Assembly: GCA_020746875.1 (NCBI GenBank)
Contig: JAGTJL010000001.1
Coordinates: 4,836,001 to 4,900,000 of the forward strand
Source: Rhexocercosporidium sp. MPI-PUGE-AT-0058
Lineage: Eukaryota; Ascomycota; Leotiomycetes; Helotiales
Length of the DNA stretch: 64,000 nt
Direction: 5' to 3'
In this document: piece by piece, positions 45,294-58,072 of the stretch
How positions within the stretch are numbered: the first letter of the stretch is position 1
Layout of the letters: each line of letters begins with the position of its first letter
The notes under the pieces: generated by a model
The model's database searches: none
What the model was told of the DNA's origin: nothing
The model's input: the letters and a program-made list of their open reading frames with translations, nothing else
Translations under genes and position numbers: made by a program

Positions 45294-48200
45294 ATGAATG
45301 TGAGTAAACTGTCAACTGTTCCGCGGTTGGGTCTGCTCGTTGTTCCACCGCTGACTGCCTCGAAAGGTCTAGATATCAGGGCTCGTATGACGCTGGCGAA
45401 TCCCGACGCTCACCGCGAGATCAATCCCCAGGACGCTACAATGATTCTCGAGACGAATTCAGAGGGGGTGGTGCTCGTGGCGGCGAGAGGAGGCGCTCGA
45501 TACCCGATGCACGGATAAACCACAACTCCTTCGCATCCAACAGAGAACTATTCCGAGAACCCACAGGTCGAGACTCATCGCGAGATTTCAATTCTTCCAG
45601 AGACCCCCCACGAGGCCCAAAAGGGTTCCCAGATGCTCCAACCGGTCCTCGTGCATCGAGTCACTCCGAGTTTCGAGGCGACTTTGGCGGATACCGAGGC
45701 GATTTTCGAGGCGAGCGAGGACGCGGCAGAGGTCGAGGATGGCGCGATGATAGCCGGGATCGAGGTCGAGAGCTTGATCGGGAATACAGAGATAGGAGGG
45801 ACGACAGAGGTCCACCACCACAGTTTCGTGATGATCGAGGCCGAGAGCGGTGGGGAGGCGGACGGGAGTCATACAGAGGTCGTCGAGCTTCTTCTCCGCA
45901 AGGCAGGGGACGGTCACCAAACTACGGTCCGCGAGATAGTCGAGATCCTCCACCAAATATCGAGATTGATCGCGCACGTCGGGGCTCTAGAGATGGACCA
46001 TTATCTGGAGGCTCACCTGGTTCAGATTCGATGCCTCCATTCGCACGTGGGTATGGTAGGGCTCCTAGAGGAGGACGCGGACGAGGAAGAGGCGGCTTTT
46101 ACGAAGATGGGTTTCATAGGCCATCTGGCAGAAGCAGGTCACCCGAGCCTACCTATCGTCGAACTCAACCATCCGCAACTCCTCCTCCACAAGTACCGGC
46201 ATTTGGTTCAACAGCGGCAGCACCTATGTCTTCGAACCTCCCGAGCAGTTCTGTGTCGTCCACCACTGACACTGCTGGACCACTACCAGGCGTTGCGATT
46301 CCAACCGCCCCTCGATCCGACAGAGAAATCAAGATAAGCCGGAGTTTCGCACGTTCCGTCCAGCATAAGCCTAGTAACACTGTGCAAAAAGAGGTTCCCA
46401 CCTCGGAATCTCAGCCCGGATCTTCCGTCGATGCTATCCCACATAGTGTTGTGCAATCTATGAACAACCGACCATCGCAAGATGACAATCAGAAAGGGTT
46501 TACTGAACCGAAGTCCCACGATACTGTTGATGACTTCACAACCGCGCCTCCCAAACCAGCACCAGTGGTTGTTTCCCAAGAAAATGAGGAGATCCCAACT
46601 GTCGTTCGTCAAGGTCTTGTTGGTAAACATGGCCCAGAGGCACCGGTTCCTCCAGCCTCTGATGCTGCCGAGGTTGCGTCCGAGTCGGAATCAGAGGACG
46701 AAGTAAACGATGCCTACTTTGAGGATGAGATTTCAAAGATCGAAGCCGACACAACGAGGGTTAACGTCGAAAATCCACAGAATCCACGCCCCGAGTCACC
46801 TACAGCTTTCATGAGGCCGTTCCGTCGGCAAACCATCGATCGTATAGTGGAGGCCAGAAAGGCAATCCCCCTTGAGTCCTGTGTGGCTCCCGAAGTCAAG
46901 GTGGAGGAGACTGCTCCCGAAGCACCAGTTCCACCCGTTCCAGTTTCCATTCCGCCACCTCAACTGCCAGTCCCAGTGTCTGATCCAGCACCTACCCCAA
47001 CGCCTGGCTCAGTAACGATCCCAGATCTTCCAGCAAAACCAACACGTACAAGCAGAAGTCGGTCTTCTACACCAGCAGTCCCATTCAAGCCAAAGGCTCC
47101 AGCCAGAAGTCGGCCGTCAACCCCATCCCTGCAGCCCAAAGAGAAGCCAACTACAGATATCATCACCAATGGTGGTTTCACCCCAGCGCCAGCTCCGTTA
47201 CCGTCCGCAAGAACACCTCTCCCAAGCGTGGAACGGGCTGAGTCTATACCCCGTGAACCAACTGCTCCGCTGAGATCTATTGAACAAAGCTCGCATTCTC
47301 TTCAAGAAGTTTTGGCACGCAAACCCACTCCGAAACCCACTACAAACGGCTTGGCTCACAAATCAGTTGCAATGGACGTATTTTCCGAGAGCGAGGGTGA
47401 CATGACGGAGGCAGAGAATGAAGAAATGCTCGAAGCTGTCAGACCACGTATGAAGACACCTCCGATTTCAAGTTTGCCGAATTTTGGCGTCAAAAAATGG
47501 TTTGAAGATGACGATTTTCTGGAAACCTTGAAGCCAAAGCCTGAGGTTGAGGTCAGAATCAAACAAAAGTTGATCGACGATAGAGACCGCAAGTTGAGAG
47601 AGCAAAAAGTTGCCCGCGACGAATGGGGGAAGAAGTATTATGAGTATCGACGGTTCACAGACTTTTCCGATGATCCTATCGCAGTTCGTAGCAGAGAAAA
47701 GTTTGCGAAGGCAAGAGCTCTCGCTGCCGCAGAGGCTGCAGCTCCACACCATTCATCAGTACCATCCGCTGGGGCTAAGCCGGAGGGTAAAGTTCGCATG
47801 GGTCGATGGGCCACAGAGCACGACTTTGAAAGAGTTCTTCGAGAGTCCGAACTGGAAGCCAAGGAGACCCAGGAGAAGGAAGACCGTGCTGCAAGAGCAA
47901 AGACAGCTAGTGCAAAGGAAGCTTCGATTCCTGATGCTGCTTGGGACAGAGAGGAGTGGATGAGTATGCAGCATATCGACAGGACTCATCTAGTACCCTT
48001 TGAGAGATCGTTTGCTATTCTTGAGTTTGGGGAGCCCATTGATAATTTCACCGAAGAAGAGGCTGAGATATTCGAGAGAGTTTATCTCGAGTTCCCAAAG
48101 CAATGGAGCAAGATCGCAGCTGCACTTACTAGGCGGGATTATAAAGCCTGCATCCAGCACTACTATCTCATCAAGCACATATCGGACCTCAAGGACAAGC

Positions 48201-51200
48201 TCAAGCGGCAGCCTAAGAAGCGGAAGGCGAGGCAACCAAAAGCCAAGAATCCGAAGCCGAACGCTTTGATTGCCGATGTCGTTCCAAACCGAGAGGAAGC
48301 TGACGACACTCAAGATACTGAGGGTGGAGAGAGACGAGGACGCCCACGCAGAGCAGCTGCCCCTACATTCTCATTCGAGACACCAGCTAGCGAGAGCGAG
48401 GTAGCAAGCCCAGCCCCTACCCCAGGACGAAAAGCAACTGCTACCCCAAAGGGAGATACTGGTACCGATGCTCCTCCTCCACCACCAAAGAGAAAGACCA
48501 AAGCAACCAGGGAGAAGGGTGCAAAGCAAGCGAAGAACAGCCAGCTTCTAGCCGCTGCGCCTCCCATCGCAGCCGCCACCCCTCGCGCAGATTCTCCTGC
48601 CACGCCAATGGCAGGAACAGAATGGAAGAATCGGCGGGACACTCCTGGCGGCAATGCTCGCTTTCCCTCTCAATTCGACGGGCCCGGACCGAGTCAGCCT
48701 TCGTTCCAACCACCATATGCTCCAATTGAGCGGCCCAATCCCTCCATGCCGATCAACTTTGATCCTATGCCCCAACACTTTCCGCAACCTGCTCCACCTC
48801 TTCCGCCTCCCCAACCTGAGCGTCTCGAATCTGCTCCTCCTATGAGCTTTGAAACTCAGCAGGATCGCAGAACTATTCCACAACAAACCTCCAGTTACTG
48901 GAGCGTTCCTGAGCAAACAGATTTCCCTGCATTATTGAGACATTTTGGCACTGACTGGCATGGGATTGCAAAGTGGATGACATCCAAGACTCATATAATG
49001 GTATACACCACCGTTTTTCAACAATGGCTTGCTGTACCTTCCGACAGCAACAAGAGTCGGCGTGTCGCTAACATCCAGACACAGGTCAAGAACTATTACC
49101 AGCGCCAGGTAGATTCTGGAAAGAAAGAGTGGGAGATCATAGCCAAGGATGCAGACGAGAAAAGGGAACGAAACGAGCCTACAGGTCCTCTGCCAACCCC
49201 AACTGTCATTCCAAAGAGACGTTATGATGTCACTCCTGGCTCTCATCCGCGATCTTCGTCTGCAATGGACCAGACTGAAGAGTTCTTGCCCCCGGGTCCT
49301 AACTCTGTAATGTCTCAAGTGTCACCTCCTCAACCACCCAGTCTGAGCGCACGCTTCCCTGCGTTGGCCCAAGCTGGACCTGTTCCTCAGATCCAACCTG
49401 TCACAGCAACTTCAACGGTTTTGAACAAGCACATGCCTCCACAACCTATCCAGCAAGCTCCACAGCAAATCCAGCAGCAAACTCGACCTACCAGAGGGCC
49501 AGCTATAGGATTCTTCTCGACTGAGGCTCCTTCACGTCCCATTGTTCCTAACGATGCTGTCTCTCAGCGTTCTGTCATGGTTGCTCAAGAAGCTCAGATA
49601 GAGCGGCAATCTGCTCTGAGGCTTGAACGTGAACAGAGAGAGCAACAACAGCAACGCGAGCAACTCCAGAGAGAGCAAGAACAAGCCATTCAAAGAGAGC
49701 AAGAACACAAGCGCATGTTGCAGCAGCGTGAACTTGCGATGCAGCAGCAGCAGCAGCAGCAGCGGGAACAACAGCAGCAGCAGCGGGAACAACAAGCCTT
49801 GCACCGAAATCATCAGTTCCAGATGAAGCAAGAAAACGAGACCCCAAATCCAAACCAGTACGAACCGTATTCGACACCAGCTGTCATGCTTCCTGGAAAT
49901 CAGCCTCATGCACGATCAGAACCACCAAAGCCAATCCCACCACCCGAAGTAAGAAGAACTGCACCACCCCAGCACCATGCTCAGCAATACCAACCTCGAA
50001 GCAATCCAAATGTTCGACCATTCATTGGTGAGAGTGTTGGTAGTGCTCGTGACTTGAAGTCTACACCTTCTCCGGCTGTACCCAGAGCTCCTATGAGCGC
50101 TCCTCCTGCAAATCAAGAGATGTACTCCGCGCCTCCTCCTCCTCCACCACCTCAGCAGATCGCCCCGCCCCAGCAATCAGCTCCCGTTGTGGTTCGCCAG
50201 CCTGAACCCGCTAGAAAGTCGAACATCATGTCCTTGCTCAACGACGACGAGCCCAGTGATCCTCGGCCACCTCCTCCTAAGCGTGCCAGTGATGTCCCGA
50301 CTTCATCTATACAAAACACGCGCACACCACCACCGCAACATCCTCTACATCCGTCTCGTTATTCTACCCACCCAGCACAAAATCCCCCTCAACAGCACCC
50401 TCATATGCCTCAACAGATGACTTCTCAACCTCCACCCCAACAGCAAGCTGTCGCTCCGCAACATGGCTACTCACAACCCCCTCAAGCTCAACACGCTCTT
50501 CACCAGCACTCGTCTTCCATTGGACATACTCGCAGCTTTACCCCGACAGGATTCGACAACCGGCCTCCTTATGGGCAGCCACAAATGCAACAGCAACAAC
50601 AACAACAGATGTATTCCCAACCTCGCCAGTCTATGACTTCACAGCCGTCACAACTTCGCCGTGAGCCATCAATTGGTGAGATGCACGGAATGGCACCGTC
50701 CGGTGGATACGCACGATCATCAGCCCCTTCTCAGCCCTCCATGCGACTGAAGGAGTCTCCATATTCAGCACCAACCCCGCCCCCACAGACTCCCCAAGCT
50801 GTCCGTCAATCTATGGGATCGCCGCATGATGCGCCTCTAGATCAGCGTGATTACTACCAGCGCCAACCGCAACCAGGCTACTTCATACAGCCCCAACAAC
50901 AGCAGCAGAATGCGACTGCATCTCCGCAGCTTGGTCCGTCGTACAACTCCCCTTCACAGCAACACCAACAACCGCTGGCTACCCACCGTCAGCTCGCTTT
51001 TGGTCAAAACTCTCCACATGTTCCTTCGCCACCAGCACAGTACGCTCAACACCATTCCTTACACAACTCGCGCCACAATAGCTTCGATGGTCGAGAAGGT
51101 CGATATCAGATGGGAAGTTCGGCGCCAACCCCGGCACCAGCTCCTGCACATGCAGGTTTATACCGACAATATTCCGGAGCCCCGGAAGGCAGAACTCAGC

Positions 51201-51349
51201 GCAATGATGGCGACCGCAATGCACATGCTATGATGGACTTGAGACGAGAGACTGAGGTCAGAAGAGAGGCAGAGAGAAGAGAGTTAGAGAGAAGAGAGCT
51301 AGAGAGAAGAGATGCGGAGAGAAGAGATTCGGAGAGGCAGAGATATTGA
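45294..51349 (+). CDS. SNT1: SNT1/NCoR-like SANT-domain subunit of the Set3 histone deacetylase complex
   Basis: Coding exon 1 is only ATGAAT (45294..45299). An 80-bp intron (GTGAGT..ATATCAG) leads to exon 2 at 45380..51349, giving 1991 aa. Exon 2 has no ATG until 46031, yet its first 217 codons are clearly protein (GSYDAGESRRSPRDQSPGRY and RGERGRGRGRGWRDDSRDRG), so the micro-exon start is preferred. The N-terminus is Arg/Gly-rich. SANT domain 1 lies at about residues 889-935 (FTEEEAEIFERVYLEF, WSKIAAALTRRDYKACIQHY). SANT domain 2 lies at about 1176-1245 (FPALLRHFGTDWHGIAKWM, QVKNYYQRQVDSG). Long Gln-rich and Pro-rich tracts fill the C-terminus, which ends in an Arg/Glu repeat. The order matches Snt1, which scaffolds the Hos2-Set3 deacetylase complex in the nucleus. 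Confidence 0.9.
49625..49800 (+). repeat. CAG/CAA-rich coding repeat in SNT1
   Basis: Encodes Gln runs mixed with REQ units (QREQLQREQEQAIQREQE), a region prone to length variation. Confidence 0.8.
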
Positions 51350-53384
51350 GGCAGTATCAACAAGGATATCAGCAACCAAGTCCCATTATCGGTTTTGTTT
51401 TAGGGCAAGGGTAACATGGATGGTGGCGTTTTGAAATACCCCAGCACAGGCAGATGTCAAGGAAGGGCATCTATGCTTATGTAAAGGTAGGGCTTTTGAT
51501 AATGATGGATGGATGGGTGGGTGGGTGGGTGGTTCTTGTTTTGTATGATTATATAATGATCTGCACCCTTTTCTAGTGCAGTATCGAGGTGACAGATGGC
51601 AAGTCAACCTCTATCTATGTATGTACCGATACCCGAACAAAAATGTAGAAATAGAAAATTCAACCAAAACCCCTGACCTCATTGTTGAGTGACATATTAC
51701 TTCTGTACTAACCGTAATTCCAAAGCTCTGATGCTTTGTTGGCATGACATATATAGCAAAGCAATATAATTTTTACACTTTCTAGACATCCCCCTCCTCG
51801 AGTACCTAAGTTGGCCAGCGGCCAGTGCAGGCAGAGAAGGATACCGGGCAATACAATTTGGAGATCCTTGTGTTCTTGCTCGGCTACCTACCCACTACCA
51901 ACTCCAAGATGGGTGCAGAATACTTGGAAGAAATGAGACGTGTCTTATGTATGTTCTAAAACACTATCTCTATGCTCAGACGGAGGCAGAAGAAACCTTA
52001 GCTGATGTGCTGAAACGCCCGACTTTTGACACTCTGCCTCCTTGGTTGTTCACTATACTACAACGCAGAGAGATGCGACTTTCAAGAGCGACGCAGCGAA
52101 AGAAGAAAAGCGTGTACCTGGAAGCATTCAATTCGGTGTTCTTGTGAGTCTATTCGGCAGCTAAGAGGGACAGCCAAAGAAACAGAAAGAAAAAATGGCC
52201 GGTGAGAAGGGGCGGTGGTGCGAAAACCTTAAGCGAGATATTTGTTGACTTCCCGCGGCCAGCAAAACAAACCAAAGAAACAAATTCACAGGAAAACACG
52301 GCAAAATCTCCGGACGGCTCCGTTGAAGAGGAGGTTTTCCTGATTTAATAAGGTATTTGAAGTCGAGTCTTATCGTGTATCATTCAATATACGATCGAAG
52401 ACACGACGGTAGATGTACTACTCGTGCTATATCTGAGCTGACATACGTTTTTGGCTTTAGAGGAGTCTTATTTGGGTTTTTGGTGAGCCCCGCAATAACC
52501 CAGTCTGAACCAGGGGAGCTGTTGATGCAAGTACTACAGCCAAGTATTTTGGGGGGGGGTTCCTACATTTCAAGGCGAGGGGACAGGAATGGAAAAGGAA
52601 ACCATTCAAAGGGAAAGTGGGAGGTCAGAATTCATGTCAGGTCACGCAGAAACGCCGATTCAATTGAAAAACAAAGCAAAGCATGTGAATGCCGGTGAGT
52701 TCGCAAGGTAAGTCGCCAGGGAGCGTAATGGACCGAAATCAATTCCGCCATGATGTAGTAGAGCTATGACGATTTGCACACTGTCCGATTGCGACAGGCA
52801 TAAAAGTAAATTCACAGAAGATGTGAATTTAAAAATCTTTCTGATAAATTTCTGGTATCTTTGGAATAAGAACAGCATTAACAGATATCAACACCATCGA
52901 AGCAAACCTCGCAGTTCTCGCTCGGATATTCAGCAGTCCCAGCAACAGATTGGCCTGGATCAGATTAGTTGGACACGGCATATTCAATCTAAAAGTCGCG
53001 TTTCTTTTAGCTTATCGTTATCGGTGATCGTTAACAGCTCTTGATTTAATAGAGCTGGCTTTCGCACTCGGGTCTGGGACTCATCTCAACCCCGCCTGGG
53101 ATAATTGACGACTCCATGTCGCGGTCTACTCGAAGGTGAATGAGATCAGACTAATCAACGACACAGCCAAAACCTTGTCCATTCACTTCAACCGAACTGT
53201 GCGGCCTATTGACTCACTATTAAAACCCTCCTACGTCGTGTTCTCGACACGATTTCTTAACTCTAAAATAGAACTTCTTCATCCTCATACCTCCTCACCA
53301 CACCACGAGATCTTTGTCCTCCACCAACGTTTCTTTATTCGGACAATCTTCTCTCCTCAACTTATTCAAAACTTCTACCTCACC
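51350..53384. other. Intergenic, no gene supported
   Basis: 2 kb between SNT1 and the next secreted-protein gene. A GGAT/GGGT repeat lies at 51504-51532. Short ORFs at 51947-52147 and 52357-52698 carry no recognisable features. Confidence 0.5.
51504..51532 (+). repeat. (GGAT)n(GGGT)n microsatellite
   Basis: GGAT units pass into four GGGT units in the SNT1 3' flank. Confidence 0.85.
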
Positions 53385-55880
53385 ATGAAGTCCTTCATGA
53401 ACCCTTCCTTGCTGCTTGCAGCTTTGTCAGCCTTGGCCTTCACATCTGCTATTAGTCCCATTGTCGAGCAGCGTCAAATCATCGACACCGCACCTACAGT
53501 CGCAGACTGCGCCAGTACGTATATTCTTTTCGACTTCACTTCTGACGGATAACTATTTTTGACTTCTTGAATCATGGAGTTCAGCTGATAGATTTCTTCC
53601 TCAGATACCGCTGACTGCAAGAACGCTGCTGCTTGGTGGAACGACTGTCAAAGAGCCCATGTCATCGGCCAGCCATTCGACCCAAGCCCCAACCTCCGAT
53701 CATGCCTCTGCCCTCCTGGTCGTACTGTGCCCTCTCACATTGATTGGTACTTTAAGCTCCGGAACTGCGTCGTCTGTGTTGAGATGGTAGTCGGAACCAA
53801 GGATCGTGCTCCTCCCATGTACATTCAGATTGAGCAGATTGCTGGCTCTCCAAGCTCCAAGGTAGGATTCTGCCATGGTACTCTGAGCACCGAGGAGTTC
53901 ATCCAGAAGATGAAGGATTTAGTCAAGGCTAAGAACTTCCCCCTTTCACTCCTAGAGGCTATTATACAACCAGTAGGTGGAGAGGTTGCGCGGGCTGCTA
54001 CTCCAATGTAAGGAATTCTACTCGTGGCTTCAAATTCAAATTTGTTTCTAACTTGCGTAGCGCGTTGTCACACCCTGGCTTTACGAAGGCTGATGTCTCC
54101 TCTACTCCTACGGCGCTTCCCAATAGCGTATTCTCGACCTTCTCAGCGGTGCCCATGGAGTCTTTTCTTGCAAGTCTTACAAGTGTCACTCCTACCGCAC
54201 TCCCTAATAGCCTATTCTCGACATTCTCGGCAGTGCCCATGGACTCTTTCCTTGCGAGTATCTCGAGCGCCACACCAACCCATTCTAGCCAATACCATAC
54301 CATGTCTTCGAGAACTCCAATAAAGAATTGCAATCACGACAACTGCTTCCGTCAGGCTCTTCGCTCAGAGCCAGCTGTAGCCAGCTTCTGTGCAACCTAC
54401 ACTAATGCTCCCAACACAGCTTCAACCGGAATCCCGGGTTGTCTATCGGGCTGCGACCACTCCCCAGGTAGAGTCTCCTCTGCGTGTAGTTGCCTTGCTA
54501 GTCATGCTTCAATGTTGTCAAACACTTTGCCTGCATCTAGCCAAACCTCGATCACCAAGTCGTCCGTTCCTACTGCGATTACTTCTAATCCTTACTTTTC
54601 AACCACAAATTCGGCGACATATCACACGTCGACTACCTCCTGCTCAACTACTAGCACTCACCCGACTCCGTTTGTGAGTACGGTGACTTCTAGCTCGTCA
54701 ACTTCAAGCTTGTCAACTTCAAGCTTGTCAACTTCAAGCTTGTCAACTTCAAGCTTGTCAACTTCAAGCTCATCAACCGTGTACCCGACAGCAAATCCAA
54801 CCAAGTGGATCACGTTTCCCGCTTCTGATGCGGTGAAGGCTTGTGCTGGTAAGCAATTCCCTCTTGATTCTCAATACAGCTAGTAGCATTTTTTTTTTCT
54901 AACACTGCAACAGCGTCGAGAGGCTGTGTTAACGCTAACACTTATTACAATACATGCCTAAAGGGGAACAACGATGAGGCCTTATGGAACTGTTTCTGCA
55001 AAAAATGGCCCATTGCGTAAGTTCTAGGTCCGTTCTGAAACTACATAGCTAATAGCCAGAAGCTGGAAGAAAAACCTCGGCCAGTGCACCCAATGCCTCG
55101 AAAGCGCCCTACCAAGATTCGCAGGCAACGGACTGATCACCAACGTCACCGAAAGCAACCGTCAGCGATACTGCGATGTCACTGGTCCCAAAGCTGGAGC
55201 CAAACCCATTCTCATCTCGCTTGGTGCTTCCCTAACACAGAAATACCAGTCACCCCTGGCCATGTTCAACATGACTTTGGTTGATGCGCCGTACCTCGTT
55301 GGAAATCCGCTGCCAAGTCCGGTACCTGCTCCTCTACGATGGGAGTCACTTCCTGCTTCGAATGAGGTTGTTGCTTGTAGTCGTAAGTTATTCCTCTGCT
55401 CCGGATTAAAAGCCTTCTCGACTAATATCCGTCTGTTAGGTTCGGCTGAGTGTGTGAGAGCTGGTCAAATCTTCAATACTTGTGCAGCCGAAGAGAAGAA
55501 GGAAGGCGGTAACGTCAAGTTCTGTTTCTGCAACACCAACAAAGAGTGAGTCTCCACAACAGCCCCAGAGCAATGCCTAATTGCGCTCTTTCCTCAAACC
55601 CAAATTGCTAATCAGATATAGATGGACATCATCTCTCTCAGCCTGTGCTGCTTGTGTCGCCAAGAACCTTCCAACATCCCCTCCTTCGACCGCAGTGGTC
55701 AACAAAGACATGGTAGTCAAGCTCGTGGACCTGACAACTCAGATCTACTGCAGCGCTTCCAGCCAAGGAAGCATCGAGAGATTACAAGCATCCGGTATTC
55801 TCATCACGAGTAACATGCAGAGCCCCGTCAAATTCTTCGATATGTCTCTTGTGACTGAGCCTATCCCAATCCCTGTCTGA
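53385..55880 (+). CDS. Secreted multi-domain Cys-rich protein with triplicated module
   Basis: Seven exons (53385..53514, 53605..54007, 54061..54848, 54914..55016, 55060..55382, 55440..55545, 55622..55880) give 703 aa. All junctions keep frame, with standard GT..AG ends. The signal peptide is MKSFMNPSLLLAALSALAF-TSA. A module with C-[AS]-x3-C, then [WYF]-x2-C, then C-[FL]-C, then C-x2-C occurs three times, at about residues 41-105, 437-490 and 579-632. Between modules 1 and 2 lie a 28-residue tandem duplication (TPTALPNSVFSTFSAVPMES and on), a domain at 268-322 with CNHDNCFRQAL and ACSCLA as seen in many fungal secreted proteins, and a Ser/Thr stalk. No catalytic motif and no GPI tail are seen. 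The function is unknown. Spacing of the cysteines suggests disulfide-stabilised extracellular modules. Confidence 0.85.
54104..54271 (+). repeat. 84-bp coding tandem duplication
   Basis: Two adjacent 28-codon copies (54104-54187 and 54188-54271) share ALPNS-x-FSTFSAVPM-x-SFLAS. They differ mainly at third positions. Confidence 0.9.
54694..54776 (+). repeat. 15-bp coding tandem repeat
   Basis: Five near-identical units of TCAACTTCAAGCTTG encode STSSL repeats in the Ser/Thr stalk. The identical codons point to recent expansion. Confidence 0.9.
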
Positions 55881-57647
55881 TTACAAGAATCAAGAGATTG
55901 TGGAGTGGACCGAATTTTCTATTCTTTGAAGTCTGCACACATGCTTCCACTGAGCGTCTCTACAGTCTTTCTATCGCATTGATTCTGGGAAGATACTCTG
56001 GTCTGTGCCCGAGAGTTTGCTGGTTAACTTATGTAATGCTGCGTTTCTTGTGGTAGACCTGGGTGGGATGGCACTGCATGGTTTCACGGCTGCTGCGGGG
56101 GAAAACTGACGAATTGGGCAATGGGAAATGACCTCTAGAGTTTAGCAAGTTCTTTCGTAGATAGATAACTGCGTTGTTTTCATAATAGAATATTGCCTTT
56201 AGGTCTCGATCCACGTATTGCAACAGTGAACGCATACACCTGGTGAAAATGATAGTGGGTTTAGTGAGTTGGATTACGAGAATCTCATTCACATTATATA
56301 TGATTTCAGAATCTAGACCTTGGAATACCTTGGTACGAAGGCTTGCAAAATCTTCTCACACCCTATCTAGCTTTCCCCGTAGCATTCTTTGCCTTTACTG
56401 ATTGAACGTGCCCATTGCCATGCTCTTCGATATAAATTGAGATTCCATGGAAGGAGAGCTGGATGTCCAAGTCAGAAGAGCAGGTACAGACGAGAAGGGT
56501 GAACATCTCTCCGCCGCTATATTGCTTACTGGCACCAATATAGCAACATGTAACGTGGGTTATGGGTTATAGTGAAAGATTCTTCGCACTTCTCCGAATA
56601 GATGTTGTGCATATGTAGGGTTTTGCGCTTGTGAACGAGAGGCAGCAATTAATTTGTCCATTCCTTGTGTGACCAGCATCGCCAAGTCGGCTGCAGTATG
56701 ACACTTCACTTGCCCAGCGATCGTCCTCATCGAAAGAAAAATGGACTCGTTGCAGAACAGTCTCTGTTCGCAGCCCAAGAAAACATTCACTTTGATTTCT
56801 CGCACTTTCATGCTGGGGCTCATGCATCGGACTCAAGAATACTCTTGGCTTGGTAGTTTTACCTTCAAAATTCGGTGGCATTGATATACTACCATCTTCT
56901 TACAGGCGTCTCAATTCCTTGTTCTCATCTCATGGTCACCGTACTGAATGTAGCTCAGCTGTCGCTTCCCCGCGTTTCGCCACGAGTTCGGCGGGTTTTG
57001 TAATGGATGTATTACCGATTGGTCATCAGGCTACCAGAAATCCAACTAATAACTTGGCTTAATGTAACAATCCTGACCGCTTTGTTTTGACAGTCACCAT
57101 GCTCCTGCATGCCAGGTAGCTTCGATGCTTTCGATTAACTTTTTGAAGGCACCCGAAAGCTGGTTGGTGGCATGAAGTTAAAGCGCCTACAAGATTGATT
57201 TTTTCTTCTTCTTCTTTTGAATTAGGTAGACTTTGTCAAAGTACAGTTCACAGTGTCATATATGTACAATCTCGCGAGGATCTTCTCTGCCATTTTTACA
57301 CAGTGAAGACTTCTACTGAACAATGGATGCCCGAAATGGGAGGGGACTAGGTAGTTGCCGAATCAGAGAGTGTACCTGTACTAATTTAATTTTCGCTTAT
57401 ATTTGCGTCGTACGAAAGTCCAAAGCAACATAAAGTTCGTTTTTCTTACACTTGGCAAAGAGGATTCTGTAATACTTCATCGCGCGATTCTTATCATACG
57501 GCTCAACTCCAAGACCGAGAGGTTGCACTTAGGGGCGAACATAAGAATGCCCAAAGATATAATAGGGAGGCAAACCTCTAGTTGAGAACATCAAAACTAC
57601 TTTTATATCTTTCCAAAAACCCAAGATTCATTACCAAGATAACCACC
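55881..57647. other. Intergenic, no gene supported
   Basis: 1.8 kb. ORFs at 56560-56881 overlap in two minus-strand frames and look random. A CTT run lies near 57205. Confidence 0.5.
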
Positions 57648-58072
57648 ATGAAGACCACACTCATCCCCTCCATTCTCTCCGTTCTCCTCGCTGCTACCAC
57701 TAGCGGCTACGTCAACGGCCCCTGTTCCAATGGCGGCAGTTCCGATGGAATCTGCATCAGTCGCGGCTCATGTGCCAACTACGGCGGTACAAGTAACCCT
57801 GGATCTGCGGGAGCATATACCTGCCCAGGTACTCCCGATGATGTCGAATGCTGCAGCGTGTTCACTCGTTGCCCTGGACTTGGCACCGACACGCTATGTA
57901 CCTGGGACAATCGATGCTCAGGCAATCCATGGCATGGAAGCATCCTCTCCAGTAAGTCGAATGGAAATCCTTAGCATGATGGCAAGGCCTTTTTTGGTGA
58001 CCCTTTCTGATTATGATAGATCCGATCTGCCCTGGTGGAAGCAATTTCGTGTGCTGTGATATCAACGGTTAG
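57648..58072 (+). CDS. Small secreted protein with two CPG..CC cysteine modules
   Basis: Two exons, 57648..57951 and 58020..58072, joined at phase 1 across a 68-bp intron (GTAAGT..GATAG), give 118 aa. The signal peptide is MKTTLIPSILSVLLAATTSG. Two tandem modules follow the same plan: an initial Cys, G-x-C or L-C, a Cys five residues on, then C-P-G-x4-V-x-C-C. Module 1 includes DGICISRGSC and TCPGTPDDVECC. Module 2 includes TLCTWDNRC and ICPGGSNFVCC. Similar modules occur next to lysozyme- or peptidase-type catalytic domains in other fungal secreted proteins (from memory of such sequences). Here no catalytic domain follows, so this is a stand-alone double module. A binding or effector-like role is possible but unproven. 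The ATG context ACCACCATG is strong. Confidence 0.82.

Noticed and set aside
46031..46033. ATG at 46031 as the SNT1 start
   Set aside because: The frame upstream is continuous, strongly protein-like and reaches a valid micro-exon start at 45294.
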